The position numbers were made by a program, and so were the translations under genes. A stretch of DNA of 64,000 nt from Bacteroides intestinalis (GTDB taxonomy: Bacteria; Bacteroidota; Bacteroidia; Bacteroidales; Bacteroidaceae), in assembly GCF_003464595.1 (NCBI RefSeq), contig NZ_QRZF01000001.1, positions 606,391 to 670,390 on the forward strand. Reading direction: 5' to 3'. How positions within the stretch are numbered: position 1 is the stretch's first letter; every line of letters starts with the position of its first letter. Shown piece after piece: positions 8,907 to 18,428 of the stretch. The notes beneath the pieces are model-generated. The model saw only the letters and a program-made list of their open reading frames with translations. It was not told the DNA's origin and did not search any database.

Positions 8907-9878
8907 ATGCAGAAAATATTTATAAAACTACTGAAAAAGTTACGTCAATGTTACATCCGAAAGCATGGGACACCACCGCATTGCACCCCACACAAAGAAA
9001 CAGATCCCAATATCATATCAAGCCAGATCAGAAAAAAAATATTATCACCAAAGCCTTGTATGCTTTCAAGATTTGGTTCTGTAGAAATAGGATGTGTAAC
9101 CAACTATTTAGGTATTTTTCATCAGAAAAGAAAAATCGTAAAATATATAAAAGGAGAAGCATTTCCTTGGTGGTGGGAAAAAGAAACTATATATACAATG
9201 AGAAACAATGCTGGTTTTTTTTCTGCAACTCCTGATCAATTAAAACGTTTTTCAGAAATGATGATTGAAGACATGTCTTTAATTGATATTCTTGCTTCTT
9301 GGAGATACGAAGAACAATATTTTTCCAATGAATTACAGAATGCATACAAAATAGATTTTGAACCTTACAACCCTTTCTGGAGTGATATACCGTGGACGAC
9401 TGCTTTAGAGAATCGGAAAGTTTTAGTAGTACACCCTTTTGCAGAAACAATACAAAAACAGTATTTTCGAAAAGAGCTCATCCACAAAGATTTGAGAATT
9501 TTACCCACCTTCGATTTACAGACTATTAAGGCTGTTCAAACTATTGGAAATCACACCGACAGTAGATTCAAGACATGGTTTGATGCTCTCGAATTCATGA
9601 AAAATGAAATAGATAAAAGAGACTATGACATCTGCCTCTTAGGTTGTGGAGCATACGGACTTCCATTAGCCGCACATATCAAACGTACCGGAAAGAAAGC
9701 TATACACATGGGAGGTAGCCTACAGTTGATATTCGGAATAAAAGGTGCCAGATGGGAAGATAGTACTTATAATGCAACTTATAATTACTCACAACTGATG
9801 AACGAATATTGGGTTAAACCTTCTGAAAGCGAAACACCCGAGAAAGCCCGACAAATCGAAGCAGGATGTTATTGGTAG
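8907..9878 (+). CDS. Putative GT-D-fold glycosyltransferase
   Basis: 323 residues, soluble, no signal peptide. CMLSRFGSVEIGCV near residue 55 resembles the R-x-G-x-x-E site of GT-D (DUF1792) glycosyltransferases. The C-terminal segment CLLGCGAYGLPLAAHIKR followed by GKKAIHMGGSLQLIFG resembles their nucleotide-sugar binding strand-turn region. The match is by pattern only, and the central aspartate of the GT-D motif is replaced by serine here. Its place directly ahead of a GT4 gene in the glycan cluster supports a role in sugar transfer. It could instead be an unassigned glycan-cluster protein. Confidence 0.5.
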   Translation: MQKIFIKLLKKLRQCYIRKHGTPPHCTPHKETDPNIISSQIRKKILSPKPCMLSRFGSVEIGCVTNYLGIFHQKRKIVKYIKGEAFPWWWEKETIYTMRNNAGFFSATPDQLKRFSEMMIEDMSLIDILASWRYEEQYFSNELQNAYKIDFEPYNPFWSDIPWTTALENRKVLVVHPFAETIQKQYFRKELIHKDLRILPTFDLQTIKAVQTIGNHTDSRFKTWFDALEFMKNEIDKRDYDICLLGCGAYGLPLAAHIKRTGKKAIHMGGSLQLIFGIKGARWEDSTYNATYNYSQLMNEYWVKPSESETPEKARQIEAGCYW

Positions 9879-9907
9879 CATACTATAAATCAAACAGATA
9901 ATAGCAG

Positions 9908-11041
9908 ATGAAGATACAACCATACATTATATATGATTCACAAATATTCGATCAGCAGAAATTTGGAGGAATCTCGCGATATTTTTGTGAAATCATATCC
10001 AAGTTGCAATTCAAATATGATATTGCTGTACGATATACAGAGAACCACTACTTATCACAAACAAAGATTGCAAAGCACCGTTTATATATCCCATATTTCT
10101 TATCTAAACAGTATACTCAAAAATTATATCGTAAGAATCAGAGACTGACAAAAAAGATGCTGCAATCTCCTATTCCATATCTTTACCATCCGACCTATTA
10201 CGATCCATCTTTTCTTAAATACACTGGTAATTCTCCTTTAGTAGTCACTGTTCATGACATGATTTATGAGAGGTTTTCCAATCTTATTGAAGGATCAGAA
10301 GAAATCATCCGTCAAAAGAGAGAAATCATTACTAAAGCCAATCGGATTATCGCAATCAGCGAATATACCAAAAAGGATATTATTGATATACTAAATATAG
10401 CTCCTGAGAAAATAGATGTTATTTACCATGGAACAAGTCTCCGCCCATCCCAAGAGCATAACTTACCTTTACCGGAGCAATATATCTTGTTTGTAGGAGA
10501 CAGAACTTTCTATAAAAATTTCCAGGCTCTATTAGAAGCATTCAGTATAGTTCACCAAACAAATAAAAAAATACATTTGGTCTGTACGGGAAAACCTTTT
10601 TCTGATAGTGAACTACAACAAATATCAAATTACAATATAGCCTCTAATATAATACAAATTGCTACCAAAGATAAAGACTTAAACGAACTATATAGCCGTG
10701 CATTACTCTTTGTATATCCTTCCTATTATGAGGGATTTGGAATTCCTATTTTAGAAGCATATGCCTGCAATTGTCCCGTAGCTCTAAGTAACACAACATG
10801 TTTTCCTGAAATAGCAGGTGATGCAGGTGCTTTCTTTAATCCTTATTCTATCAACTCCATTGCAGATACTATTATTAATGTCATTAGTGACAAGAGCAAA
10901 CGTACAAAATTAATAAAAGCCGGACAGGAAAGACTAAAGCTCTATTCATGGGAAAAAGCAGCCCGAGAAACAGAGAATGTCTATCTCAAAACATTAGAAG
11001 AATATATTAAACTATCTTCTGCGGGAAAAACACTTATTTAG
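9908..11041 (+). CDS. Family 4 glycosyltransferase
   Basis: 377 residues, GT-B fold. The N-terminal half holds the glycine-rich GGISRYFCEI loop near residue 18. The C-terminal donor domain has YILFVGDRTFYKNFQALLE near 195 and the diagnostic VYPSYYEGFGIPILEAYAC near 275, whose E-x7-E glutamates bind the nucleotide sugar. It transfers a sugar with retention of configuration, probably onto a surface-glycan intermediate at the cytoplasmic face of the membrane. Its 3' end overlaps the convergent GT2 gene by 30 nt, so no terminator separates the two operons. Confidence 0.88.
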   Translation: MKIQPYIIYDSQIFDQQKFGGISRYFCEIISKLQFKYDIAVRYTENHYLSQTKIAKHRLYIPYFLSKQYTQKLYRKNQRLTKKMLQSPIPYLYHPTYYDPSFLKYTGNSPLVVTVHDMIYERFSNLIEGSEEIIRQKREIITKANRIIAISEYTKKDIIDILNIAPEKIDVIYHGTSLRPSQEHNLPLPEQYILFVGDRTFYKNFQALLEAFSIVHQTNKKIHLVCTGKPFSDSELQQISNYNIASNIIQIATKDKDLNELYSRALLFVYPSYYEGFGIPILEAYACNCPVALSNTTCFPEIAGDAGAFFNPYSINSIADTIINVISDKSKRTKLIKAGQERLKLYSWEKAARETENVYLKTLEEYIKLSSAGKTLI

Positions 11042-11827
11042 CCCGACAAGAAAGGCAATGACAGGTTTTATTCTGTATTGAAAACGACGCGTATTACTCA
11101 GCTCCCAGAAAAGTTCATACAAAGGTTGTTTCTTCATATGTGCAGCCGCTTTCAAAGCATCACGCAACATACTTGGAAAGAACTTACGCAAAACCATCTC
11201 CCGCTCTTCATTACATGCATCTATCTGAGAGCTAATTCCCCCCATACCAAAGGCTGTTATCGTTCTACTAATATGCCTATAAGAGACTTCTTCTAATACT
11301 ATTTTCTTCAAAAAGAATTCCCAGTCTGAAACAATCTTTAAATCTTCAGAATAAAGAGAATCTTGAAACAAACTTCTTTTAATAAAAGTAGCGGGATGCC
11401 CCAATGAGTGCTCAAAAAAGTAATCTAAATTCAAGGTTGTAGGATATACACAAACCTCTCTTTCCACACCATTCTCGACATAAAGCAAATCTCCATATAT
11501 AATATCTTCACCAGACAGAGTTGAAGTAACATCTTCTAATACAGTAGAATCATACAAATAGTCACCCGAATTCAAGAATAACAGGTACTCCCCTGTAGCC
11601 CTCATAATTCCTTTATTCATAGCATTATAAACGCCTGTATCCTTCTCTGAACACCAGCTAGAAACATACCTCAGGCTCTCCAAAATAACCTCTTTACTAC
11701 CGTCATCACTACCTCCATCTATCACAATATACTCATATTCTTGATAGCTCTGTTCAATAAGACTTTCAATCGTTTTTTTCAGTCCGATAGCATTATTATA
11801 ATTGATCGTTATTATAGACAGTTTCAT
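11012..11827 (-). CDS. Family 2 glycosyltransferase
   Basis: 271 residues with a GT-A fold from the first residue: LSIITINYNNAIGLKKTIES, then YIVIDGGSDDGSKEVI, with LLFLNSGDYLY as the DXD-like metal site. SDWEFFLKKIV is the acceptor-side D-x-E motif. This WcaA-like form is common in O-antigen and capsule loci. It is the last gene of the leftward glycan operon. Confidence 0.87.
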   Translation of the reverse strand: MKLSIITINYNNAIGLKKTIESLIEQSYQEYEYIVIDGGSDDGSKEVILESLRYVSSWCSEKDTGVYNAMNKGIMRATGEYLLFLNSGDYLYDSTVLEDVTSTLSGEDIIYGDLLYVENGVEREVCVYPTTLNLDYFFEHSLGHPATFIKRSLFQDSLYSEDLKIVSDWEFFLKKIVLEEVSYRHISRTITAFGMGGISSQIDACNEEREMVLRKFFPSMLRDALKAAAHMKKQPLYELFWELSNTRRFQYRIKPVIAFLVGLNKCFSRRR

Positions 11828-11856
11828 TCCGAAATATTTAAAATTACTTTTAGTAA

Positions 11857-12996
11857 TTAAAGATTCAACAACTTAGCAAAGTTCGAAGCAAAGTAATCAC
11901 TACTATACTTTTCTTCTAACATAACTAAATTTATATTCTTAGAAAATGTATTTCTAACAGTCGTATCCCTAAGCAGCTCTATCTTTTCTACTAAGTCCAT
12001 GATATCACCTTTTTGATAAAGCAAACCGTTTATACCATTTTCTATACGTTCCAAATTGGCTCCTACATCAGAAAGGATTACTGGTAATCCACATTTTTGA
12101 GCCTCAACAGCAACCCTGCCGAAAGTTTCAAAGGCTGAACAAACCAGCAGTACATCTGCCAAATAGTAATATGGATATATTTGTTTGACAAAAGGAACTA
12201 TTCTCACACTAGAGCTTAATCCATTCTTCTTAATATAATCTTCACATATGGATATAAAACCATAATCAGGTCCAACCAGATAGCAAAAAATATCTTTTTC
12301 TTTATCCACAATACTCTTTACCGCCTGTAGCAATTCCATTTGCCCCTTATTCGAATCAAAAGCCCCTACTAACAACAGCGTGTAGCGATCATGTAAACTT
12401 CGGTCTTTGTTCACTCCCAAAACAGTTTGCAACTCAACAGCCTGCGTAATAACATGAACCTTACCACCTGTCATTATATTCTGATAATAGCATTTTGCAT
12501 ATTCAGAAGTAACCAAAACTTTAGCAGACAATTTATCGACCAACTTAAAAACAGACTGAGACTTGAATATAAAGCCATTATCTTGCCAAGTAGCATCAGG
12601 TATTTCATGAATAAACCAACAATGTCTAATCTTCAAAAACTTACAAGCACATGCCAGATGAGGGAGCACAATTGTATTTGTTATTCCATAATCCGGCTTT
12701 ATCTGTTTCAGATAACGAGCTAATTTTATAGAATACTTAAATAACTTACGAGCATATACGAGTTTATCACCTATACCAATATGACCATTCCCACCAACCA
12801 GCCACCACCTCATTCGAAGTATCTTATAACCACTGATATAAGCAGAACAAGCATCAACCAAATCACCCTGACCAGGAAACACCACATAAATTTGCCACTC
12901 CGGATGATTTTGTTTGAGCCCCTTCAACAAATCCAACAAACATCTTTGAGCCCCTCCTGTACAATCACTGGAGTGTGAAAGAAATACCAATCTCAT
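11857..12996 (-). CDS. Family 4 glycosyltransferase
   Basis: 379 residues from the ATG at 12996, which gives MRLVFLSHSSDCTGGAQR, the normal GT4 opening with a GGAQ loop. A longer in-frame start at 13062 would run 55 nt into the neighbouring gene and is rejected. The C-terminal donor domain shows YTLLLVGAFDSNKGQMELL and LLVCSAFETFGRVAVEAQKC, carrying the E-x7-E motif. Expected to add one sugar to the surface glycan in the cytoplasm. Confidence 0.87.
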   Translation of the reverse strand: MRLVFLSHSSDCTGGAQRCLLDLLKGLKQNHPEWQIYVVFPGQGDLVDACSAYISGYKILRMRWWLVGGNGHIGIGDKLVYARKLFKYSIKLARYLKQIKPDYGITNTIVLPHLACACKFLKIRHCWFIHEIPDATWQDNGFIFKSQSVFKLVDKLSAKVLVTSEYAKCYYQNIMTGGKVHVITQAVELQTVLGVNKDRSLHDRYTLLLVGAFDSNKGQMELLQAVKSIVDKEKDIFCYLVGPDYGFISICEDYIKKNGLSSSVRIVPFVKQIYPYYYLADVLLVCSAFETFGRVAVEAQKCGLPVILSDVGANLERIENGINGLLYQKGDIMDLVEKIELLRDTTVRNTFSKNINLVMLEEKYSSDYFASNFAKLLNL

Positions 12997-13007
12997 AATA
13001 TAACAGA

Positions 13008-13883
13008 TTACGATTTTAAATACCGATATACATTCGAAACACAATGCCTCAAATGCTTCCAAGAGAAAGGATAAGCAAGAAAATCCTTCAATGCTGTTTT
13101 CTTCTCTGGATAATCAGCCTTTATCAAATCGCGTACAAAGTAATCAAAATAACGTTCTTCAAACTTTCGCTCTTTTTTCTTGCTGAGTTCCAATCCATCC
13201 ACTTTCAAAGGAAGAAGTTTATTCCATTTCAACTTGTGCAGACGAATAGTATCCTGACACCAACTCCGGTTATATTTTCCCAACGAAAAATGCTCCACCA
13301 GTACCTTCGGTGAGCAACAAACATAGTTCTTATACTGCCTACTTGCAGCTATCTGCATTGAAAAATCCAGATCATAACAATGAAATCCCGTCAATAGTTC
13401 TTCGTCGAAAGGATACAAACTCCATACGTCCTTACATACAAACATTCCGAAACCATCTAAAATTACAACTTCCTCAAAAGGATGTTCCAAAGTAACACAT
13501 GCAACCTGAAGCTCAGTTCTTGCCCCCCCGCCCTGATAGAAAAAAGAACAAGCCCAATCTTTATTTTGCATCCAACCAGAATAACAATTGAGTTTAACTT
13601 TGCTACCGGCAAAACCAATAACCCCGCAATCCGGTTCATTCAATTTATCTTCAATAATACTTCCCCAATCTTGCGAATGAAACTTCACATCCTCATGTAC
13701 AAAGAAGAGAAAAGGATAACGAGCCTGACACGCACCTTCATTATAAGCTCGCGCTATCGGCCATTTTTTCTTTTTATTATCTATAGCGATAATCTCATAT
13801 TCCACCCCTATAGTATCATGTATATTCTGGCTTATTTGTAGCAAACGTTCAGGTGACACTGAACAAATAACGATTGACAGCAT
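13008..13883 (-). CDS. Family 2-like glycosyltransferase
   Basis: 291 residues. The start MLSIVICSVSPERL is followed by EIIAIDNKKKKWPIARAYN and FLFFVHEDVKFHSQDW, where H-E-D-V replaces the usual D-x-D. LDGFGMFVCKDVW and FHCYDLDFSMQI resemble the acceptor motifs of GT2 enzymes of the rhamnosyl/galactofuranosyl type. It is packed 2-11 nt from both neighbours in the same operon. The sugar is unknown. Confidence 0.75.
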   Translation of the reverse strand: MLSIVICSVSPERLLQISQNIHDTIGVEYEIIAIDNKKKKWPIARAYNEGACQARYPFLFFVHEDVKFHSQDWGSIIEDKLNEPDCGVIGFAGSKVKLNCYSGWMQNKDWACSFFYQGGGARTELQVACVTLEHPFEEVVILDGFGMFVCKDVWSLYPFDEELLTGFHCYDLDFSMQIAASRQYKNYVCCSPKVLVEHFSLGKYNRSWCQDTIRLHKLKWNKLLPLKVDGLELSKKKERKFEERYFDYFVRDLIKADYPEKKTALKDFLAYPFSWKHLRHCVSNVYRYLKS

Positions 13884-13885
13884 AA

Positions 13886-15178
13886 CTAATCTATTAAATT
13901 CAACTCTACATTCAGAACCTTACTATAAATATTCAATCGCCGTTCCAACATTTCTTGTGGATTATATAATCCGTGCAATCGACCTATTGCATGATTTGCC
14001 AATTTTATCTGCAAGTTTTCATCATTAGCCAACCTGATAATAGCAGATGCAAAATCAGATGCAGTATCTGCTTTCAAGCACTCTTCTTCATGTCGAAAAT
14101 CAATACCTTCAACGCCTTTAGTAGTAGTAACAAAAGGAGCTTTTGAAGAAACAGCATCCAGTATCTTCATCCTCATTCCACTGCCGATACGAATCGGGAC
14201 AAGCACAATGCTTCCATTTAAAAAACTATGCAAATCTTCCACATAACCCACCAACTCCATTTCAGGACAAGAAGCTTGTAACTCTTTCATATACGAACTT
14301 CTCCATGGCCCTGTTACCTGAAAAGTGAAATGGAAACCCTGACTACGTAAACAAGGGGCTATCTCCTGACAGAACCAGACGACTGCATCCAGGTTCGGGT
14401 AATGTCCCTCATTTCCAACAAAAGTCAATCTGGCAGCAGTAGGAACAACCTGTTTATCACAGGCATCAGCTATTTTCACAACAGCAGGAGATACATATAT
14501 TTTTTCTCCGCCACCAACAAAATCAATCAATATTTGGCGATCCACCTCAGTCAAGACAATCACATGCTTATAGGTTTGCAATGCAGAATGTTCAAAGTCC
14601 TTTCCAATACGATACAACATACGTTCTTCATCCGTCACTTTATCAAGAAAAGTCATTTCATTCTCATTGCGAACATATCTCAATTCATGATGTACAAAAA
14701 TAGTTTGTACATCCCTCGGTAAAAGATAGCCCAATGATATCAGAGGATAAAACTCAACCTGAATAATATCAAAGCCAGATCGGGAAACAGTTGATATATA
14801 TTCTGCATATTTTGAAGGAAGTGGCTCAAAAATAGAAGAAGTAAAAGTCATATCCTTACGTACTACATCTTTGTCATGAATAAGCAACTGGCGCCGCATC
14901 TTACGAGTAGCAGATAGAGCAATCTTCTTCAACCATTTATAATAAGAAGGATGTCGGGTTTCAGGCTCTGCCATTTGTTCTGTGAAGATAAAAAATTCCA
15001 CGTTATCCCATATTTTTCTCAATTTCTCCACATCTTCCTTCTCTTTTCCTTTAGGGTAGAGTAATATTGAAACAGACATCTTGTGACGAAGATAATCTAC
15101 CATATGGAAAAAGGCCTGATTCCCACCCGAAGTCAGTGGGTAAGGGATACAAGGAATAATAAAAAGTATTTTTTTCAT
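13886..15178 (-). CDS. Family 4 glycosyltransferase
   Basis: 430 residues. The N-terminal ILFIIPCIPYPLTSGGNQAF contains the glycine-rich loop. The C-terminal Rossmann domain starts at ARLTFVGNEGHYPNLDAVVW, and VLVPIRIGSGMRMKILDAVS provides the family's late donor-site motif. This resembles the sugar-transferase (TuaH/Stp1 type) branch of GT4 rather than the E-F-G-x-P-x-x-E branch. It is 2 nt from the upstream gene, so it is translationally linked. Confidence 0.82.
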   Translation of the reverse strand: MKKILFIIPCIPYPLTSGGNQAFFHMVDYLRHKMSVSILLYPKGKEKEDVEKLRKIWDNVEFFIFTEQMAEPETRHPSYYKWLKKIALSATRKMRRQLLIHDKDVVRKDMTFTSSIFEPLPSKYAEYISTVSRSGFDIIQVEFYPLISLGYLLPRDVQTIFVHHELRYVRNENEMTFLDKVTDEERMLYRIGKDFEHSALQTYKHVIVLTEVDRQILIDFVGGGEKIYVSPAVVKIADACDKQVVPTAARLTFVGNEGHYPNLDAVVWFCQEIAPCLRSQGFHFTFQVTGPWRSSYMKELQASCPEMELVGYVEDLHSFLNGSIVLVPIRIGSGMRMKILDAVSSKAPFVTTTKGVEGIDFRHEEECLKADTASDFASAIIRLANDENLQIKLANHAIGRLHGLYNPQEMLERRLNIYSKVLNVELNLID

Positions 15179-15180
15179 CT

Positions 15181-16113
15181 TTATCTCTTTATATTCAGCT
15201 TTACTTTACACATACGAAATGCTACGCTCAATGCTATAGACGGGCGAATCGTCCACAAAATACGACATATCTTCCAAAGTTCGCATAGTCCAAAGTTATT
15301 GTTTACAGAATAATGTAATATCGTATACACATAAGTCTTTAAAGCGTGGTGCAGTTTTTTTTCATTAAGTTTAGCTGGATAATAATTAATTATCCATTTT
15401 AAGAACAATCTGGTGGCTTCAATTTTTCGACTATCGTAACAATCAGAATTACTAATATTTTCACCTTCGACATTTCTCCAGCAAACGGGCTTTCCTGGTA
15501 AAGCAATAATTCCTTTTGCACAATCTGCAAACTTCGTCCACGTTGCATCATCCGAGCACCAAGCCAAAGGAAACTTGACAAAGCCAGTTCCCTTCTGATA
15601 AACATCACGGCTAAACACATATTCACAAGCTGCAGAACGAATTCTACCTTCCAATTTATCCAGTAGAAAGTTATATCCGGAAATCTTTTCACCTGTAAAT
15701 GATGGATTCGCATACATCTCATTATTCTCATCATCTACAACAACAAGAGGAAAACGGAACATTATGTTCTTCTCACCACATTCCTGCAAGGCCTTCAATA
15801 CTCGTTCAATCCCATCACATGGCATTAAATCATCATCCGAAAAGAACCAAATGACAGGTTCTTTAGACATCTCAATGCATCGTTCCCAATGTCCGGGCAA
15901 ATCCTTCTTACCCAAGTTTATCTCAAAACGATGATAAACGATATCCAGTTTACCCTGATAAAGAGATACTATATTTTTCAAATCATGAGGACTGGCATCA
16001 TCTCCTATATATACAGTAAAATCCTGATTCGTTTGCACTACCATAGAGTCCAAAGTCTGCTGCAAGAAACGACTTTTATAGGCTGGTATGATGACTGCTA
16101 CTTTTTTTTCCAT
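15181..16113 (-). CDS. Family 2 glycosyltransferase
   Basis: 310 residues, with a GT-A core at residues 1-210: VAVIIPAYKSRFLQQTLDSM, FTVYIGDDASPHDL, and VIWFFSDDDLMPCDGIERV with the D-D-D metal site. CSDDATWTKFADCAKG is the acceptor-side region. The last 90 residues are basic and may be helical. It is part of the tightly packed leftward operon; the acceptor is unknown. Confidence 0.85.
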   Translation of the reverse strand: MEKKVAVIIPAYKSRFLQQTLDSMVVQTNQDFTVYIGDDASPHDLKNIVSLYQGKLDIVYHRFEINLGKKDLPGHWERCIEMSKEPVIWFFSDDDLMPCDGIERVLKALQECGEKNIMFRFPLVVVDDENNEMYANPSFTGEKISGYNFLLDKLEGRIRSAACEYVFSRDVYQKGTGFVKFPLAWCSDDATWTKFADCAKGIIALPGKPVCWRNVEGENISNSDCYDSRKIEATRLFLKWIINYYPAKLNEKKLHHALKTYVYTILHYSVNNNFGLCELWKICRILWTIRPSIALSVAFRMCKVKLNIKR

Positions 16114-16138
16114 ATGAAAAAAATATTATCGGTTCCGT

Positions 16139-17230
16139 TTACCCTTCTTCAACATACTTCCGAATCACTTCCAAAAATTTCTTTCCATAGCGCAGATCTG
16201 GCTCCAGATAATTTCCCTCTGCCCACTCATTCCATGACTTTACAAAAACAAGACGGTGTTCCAAAGGTTTCCCTTCAAGATGCATCATTACATCTTTCAT
16301 ATGCCGTTCAAAATATTCCGGCTCCGAATGATGCAGAACCAAGCCCTGTTTTCCCGAACGCGGTGAATGATCCCAGTTAGGAATAATAGTAGGAATGATA
16401 TTTTTATCACTATCTTCGTCTGCTACAAAAAAACGGCTGGCCTTTTCATAATTTACAATCCATGGAAGTCCAAACCAATTATGCCAACGTCGGGCTTTCC
16501 TGTAAAGACTTCTCTGTTTCCGTTCATACTCAAACATACGCACTACATTTATAGCATCAAAGTCCATAGCTTCCAGCCCCGCTCTTTCATCATCCAAATG
16601 ATAGGTCTGGCCTACAAAAAAGATTCCTTTCAATCCATTCTGCATTGCCAATTCGCGCCATAGTTTCATGAAAACATTTACTTCTCTCTGATTATCAAAA
16701 GGATGATAAATCATAAATAGAGGTTTGTCATCTACAGTTATATAACGACGATCTTTAAATGCAGGAAGCACCGCATTAAAATGGGCAATATAATCTTCCT
16801 TACCCGGATAGAGCTGGTCTATCAATGTTTCTTTAGCCTTTATGCCATGAAAAAAACCTCTCCATGATTCATTAGCCCATGCTAAGCAAAAAGGGAAATC
16901 CGGTTCACCTGAAGCCAATACTTCATTGAATGGGCGTTCTAATAAACGCTTCCCATTGCCAAACCAATAATGCCAATAGCAAAAACCTTCTACTCCATAC
17001 TCCCGTGCCATATCGGCTTGTGCCTTACGAGTTTCAGGAACCCGTAAATCATAATACCCTAAATCTGCCGGAACTTTAGGCTGATAATGTCCGGGAAACA
17101 AAGAACGTGCTTTTCCTACATTGGTCCATTCCGTAAATCCTCTTCCCCACCACTTATCATTCTCTGGTACAGGATGAAATTGAGGCAGATAAAAAGCGAT
17201 TACTCTGGCTGAACTCTTATTTTTATTCAT
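16139..17230 (-). CDS. WbsX-like glycosyltransferase/glycoside hydrolase 99-like protein
   Basis: 363 residues from the ATG at 17230, overlapping the upstream gene by 8 nt. The protein opens RVIAFYLPQFHPVPENDKWW, followed by GRGFTEWTNVGKARSLFPGH and YGVEGFCYWHYWFGNGKRLL, the hallmark of the WbsX family (PF14307). FVKSWNEWAEGNYLEPD near the C-terminus is equally typical. Family members occur in O-antigen and capsule loci. The fold is related to GH99 and the exact activity, transfer or hydrolysis, is unsettled. Confidence 0.85.
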   Translation of the reverse strand: MNKNKSSARVIAFYLPQFHPVPENDKWWGRGFTEWTNVGKARSLFPGHYQPKVPADLGYYDLRVPETRKAQADMAREYGVEGFCYWHYWFGNGKRLLERPFNEVLASGEPDFPFCLAWANESWRGFFHGIKAKETLIDQLYPGKEDYIAHFNAVLPAFKDRRYITVDDKPLFMIYHPFDNQREVNVFMKLWRELAMQNGLKGIFFVGQTYHLDDERAGLEAMDFDAINVVRMFEYERKQRSLYRKARRWHNWFGLPWIVNYEKASRFFVADEDSDKNIIPTIIPNWDHSPRSGKQGLVLHHSEPEYFERHMKDVMMHLEGKPLEHRLVFVKSWNEWAEGNYLEPDLRYGKKFLEVIRKYVEEG

Positions 17231-18233
17231 AACACATTTTCTTATTTCTTTTCTTAAACACAAATAACTGGCTCAAACGCAACGAAAATATGTACCATGG
17301 AAGAAAATGTTGCAATTTCCACAATCTGATATATCTTTTTAAGCCTAATTCTTTATAATCTACAGGTAAGTATTGCTGCAATTCTTGCCTGATTTTTTTT
17401 ATATAATACAAATCCTTTTCCCAGTCTTTTGCACGTCTGGCAATACCTTTGGTCTCTTGAATTCCGGTCATCACCACTTTAGCAGCAAATTCTTTCGACC
17501 TTTCCAATAGAAGATGATGCTTTTGAAGATAATTATATCTTTCTTGTTCCGCAACAAAGAAATGATATTTTTTCCGAGGATCTGCATCATGATCCGTACT
17601 GCCTTTACGTTGACGGTAATGATATTCCGGCCTTTGGCAAAAAGCTATTTTATTGGCATTAATAAACCATTTAAACAGAGTAGCATAATCTTCGTAATAA
17701 TAAGATTTAGGTAGCAAGTCTGTTATCACTTTCCGATGAAATAACTTATCCCAAAGAAAGCTCTTAATGACTTTATCCTCCAATATAAGTTTCAAAGCTT
17801 CATCCCGATTGTATACTACAACCTCTCCAATAGCACATGAAGCTTCCGAAATATCTTTATAATCCTGAAAATATCCACAAATTGCAATATCGGCTTGATT
17901 TTCAATCAGCGTATGATACAATACACTATACATATCGGACTCTATCCAGTCATCACTGTCCACAAACCCAATCAAATCCGCTTTTGCCAGCTGCAATGCC
18001 ACGTTCCTGCTATCAGCCTGCCCGGAATTCTCCTTGTGCAACACACGAATACGTTCTTCTTTCAATGCATACTCATCACAAATCACTCCGGACTTATCAG
18101 TAGACCCGTCGTCAACCAATATCAACTCCCAATCCTGAAAGTCCTGCATAATAACTGACTCAATACACTGTCGCAAATATTGTTCAACATTATATACCGG
18201 AGTAATAATGCTTATCAAAGGAGAACTTTCCAT
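17223..18233 (-). CDS. Family 2 glycosyltransferase
   Basis: 336 residues; first gene of the leftward operon. GT-A motifs: LISIITPVYNVEQYLRQCIE, WELILVDDGSTDKSG, then ADLIGFVDSDDWIESDMYSV with the D-S-D-D metal site. The C-terminal third (HYRQRKGSTDHD and after) matches the EpsJ/CpsI-type extension. Transcription should begin about 35 nt upstream at a TTTG-N21-TATCTTTG promoter. Confidence 0.9.
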   Translation of the reverse strand: MESSPLISIITPVYNVEQYLRQCIESVIMQDFQDWELILVDDGSTDKSGVICDEYALKEERIRVLHKENSGQADSRNVALQLAKADLIGFVDSDDWIESDMYSVLYHTLIENQADIAICGYFQDYKDISEASCAIGEVVVYNRDEALKLILEDKVIKSFLWDKLFHRKVITDLLPKSYYYEDYATLFKWFINANKIAFCQRPEYHYRQRKGSTDHDADPRKKYHFFVAEQERYNYLQKHHLLLERSKEFAAKVVMTGIQETKGIARRAKDWEKDLYYIKKIRQELQQYLPVDYKELGLKRYIRLWKLQHFLPWYIFSLRLSQLFVFKKRNKKMCYE

Positions 18234-18273
18234 ACATTATTATTTTCAAAAAAAGGATTCTTTCATTTCTCTG

Positions 18274-18306
18274 CAAAGATAGACTAAAAAGGTACAAACA
18301 CAAAGT
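18274..18306 (-). promoter_or_regulatory. Promoter of the leftward glycan operon
   Basis: The minus strand carries TTTG (18303-18306), a 21-nt spacer and TATCTTTG (18274-18281), a complete -33/-7 Bacteroides promoter. The -7 motif ends 41 nt before the first ATG (18233). Confidence 0.65.
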
Positions 18307-18386
18307 AGTCTTTGAAATATAAAGCAAACCTGCTTATCCAGCATTCATTTATCGGCTTAAATTAGGTCGCATATAAAAAAATAATA

Positions 18387-18394
18387 TATCTTTG
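18387..18394 (+). promoter_or_regulatory. Bacteroides -7 element for the rightward glycan genes
   Basis: TATCTTTG lies 35 nt before the ATG at 18429. No good -33 TTG is seen. It is divergent from the promoter at 18274-18306. Confidence 0.5.
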
Positions 18395-18428
18395 TAAATT
18401 CGTAACCTAAACAATGATTTAATAGTAA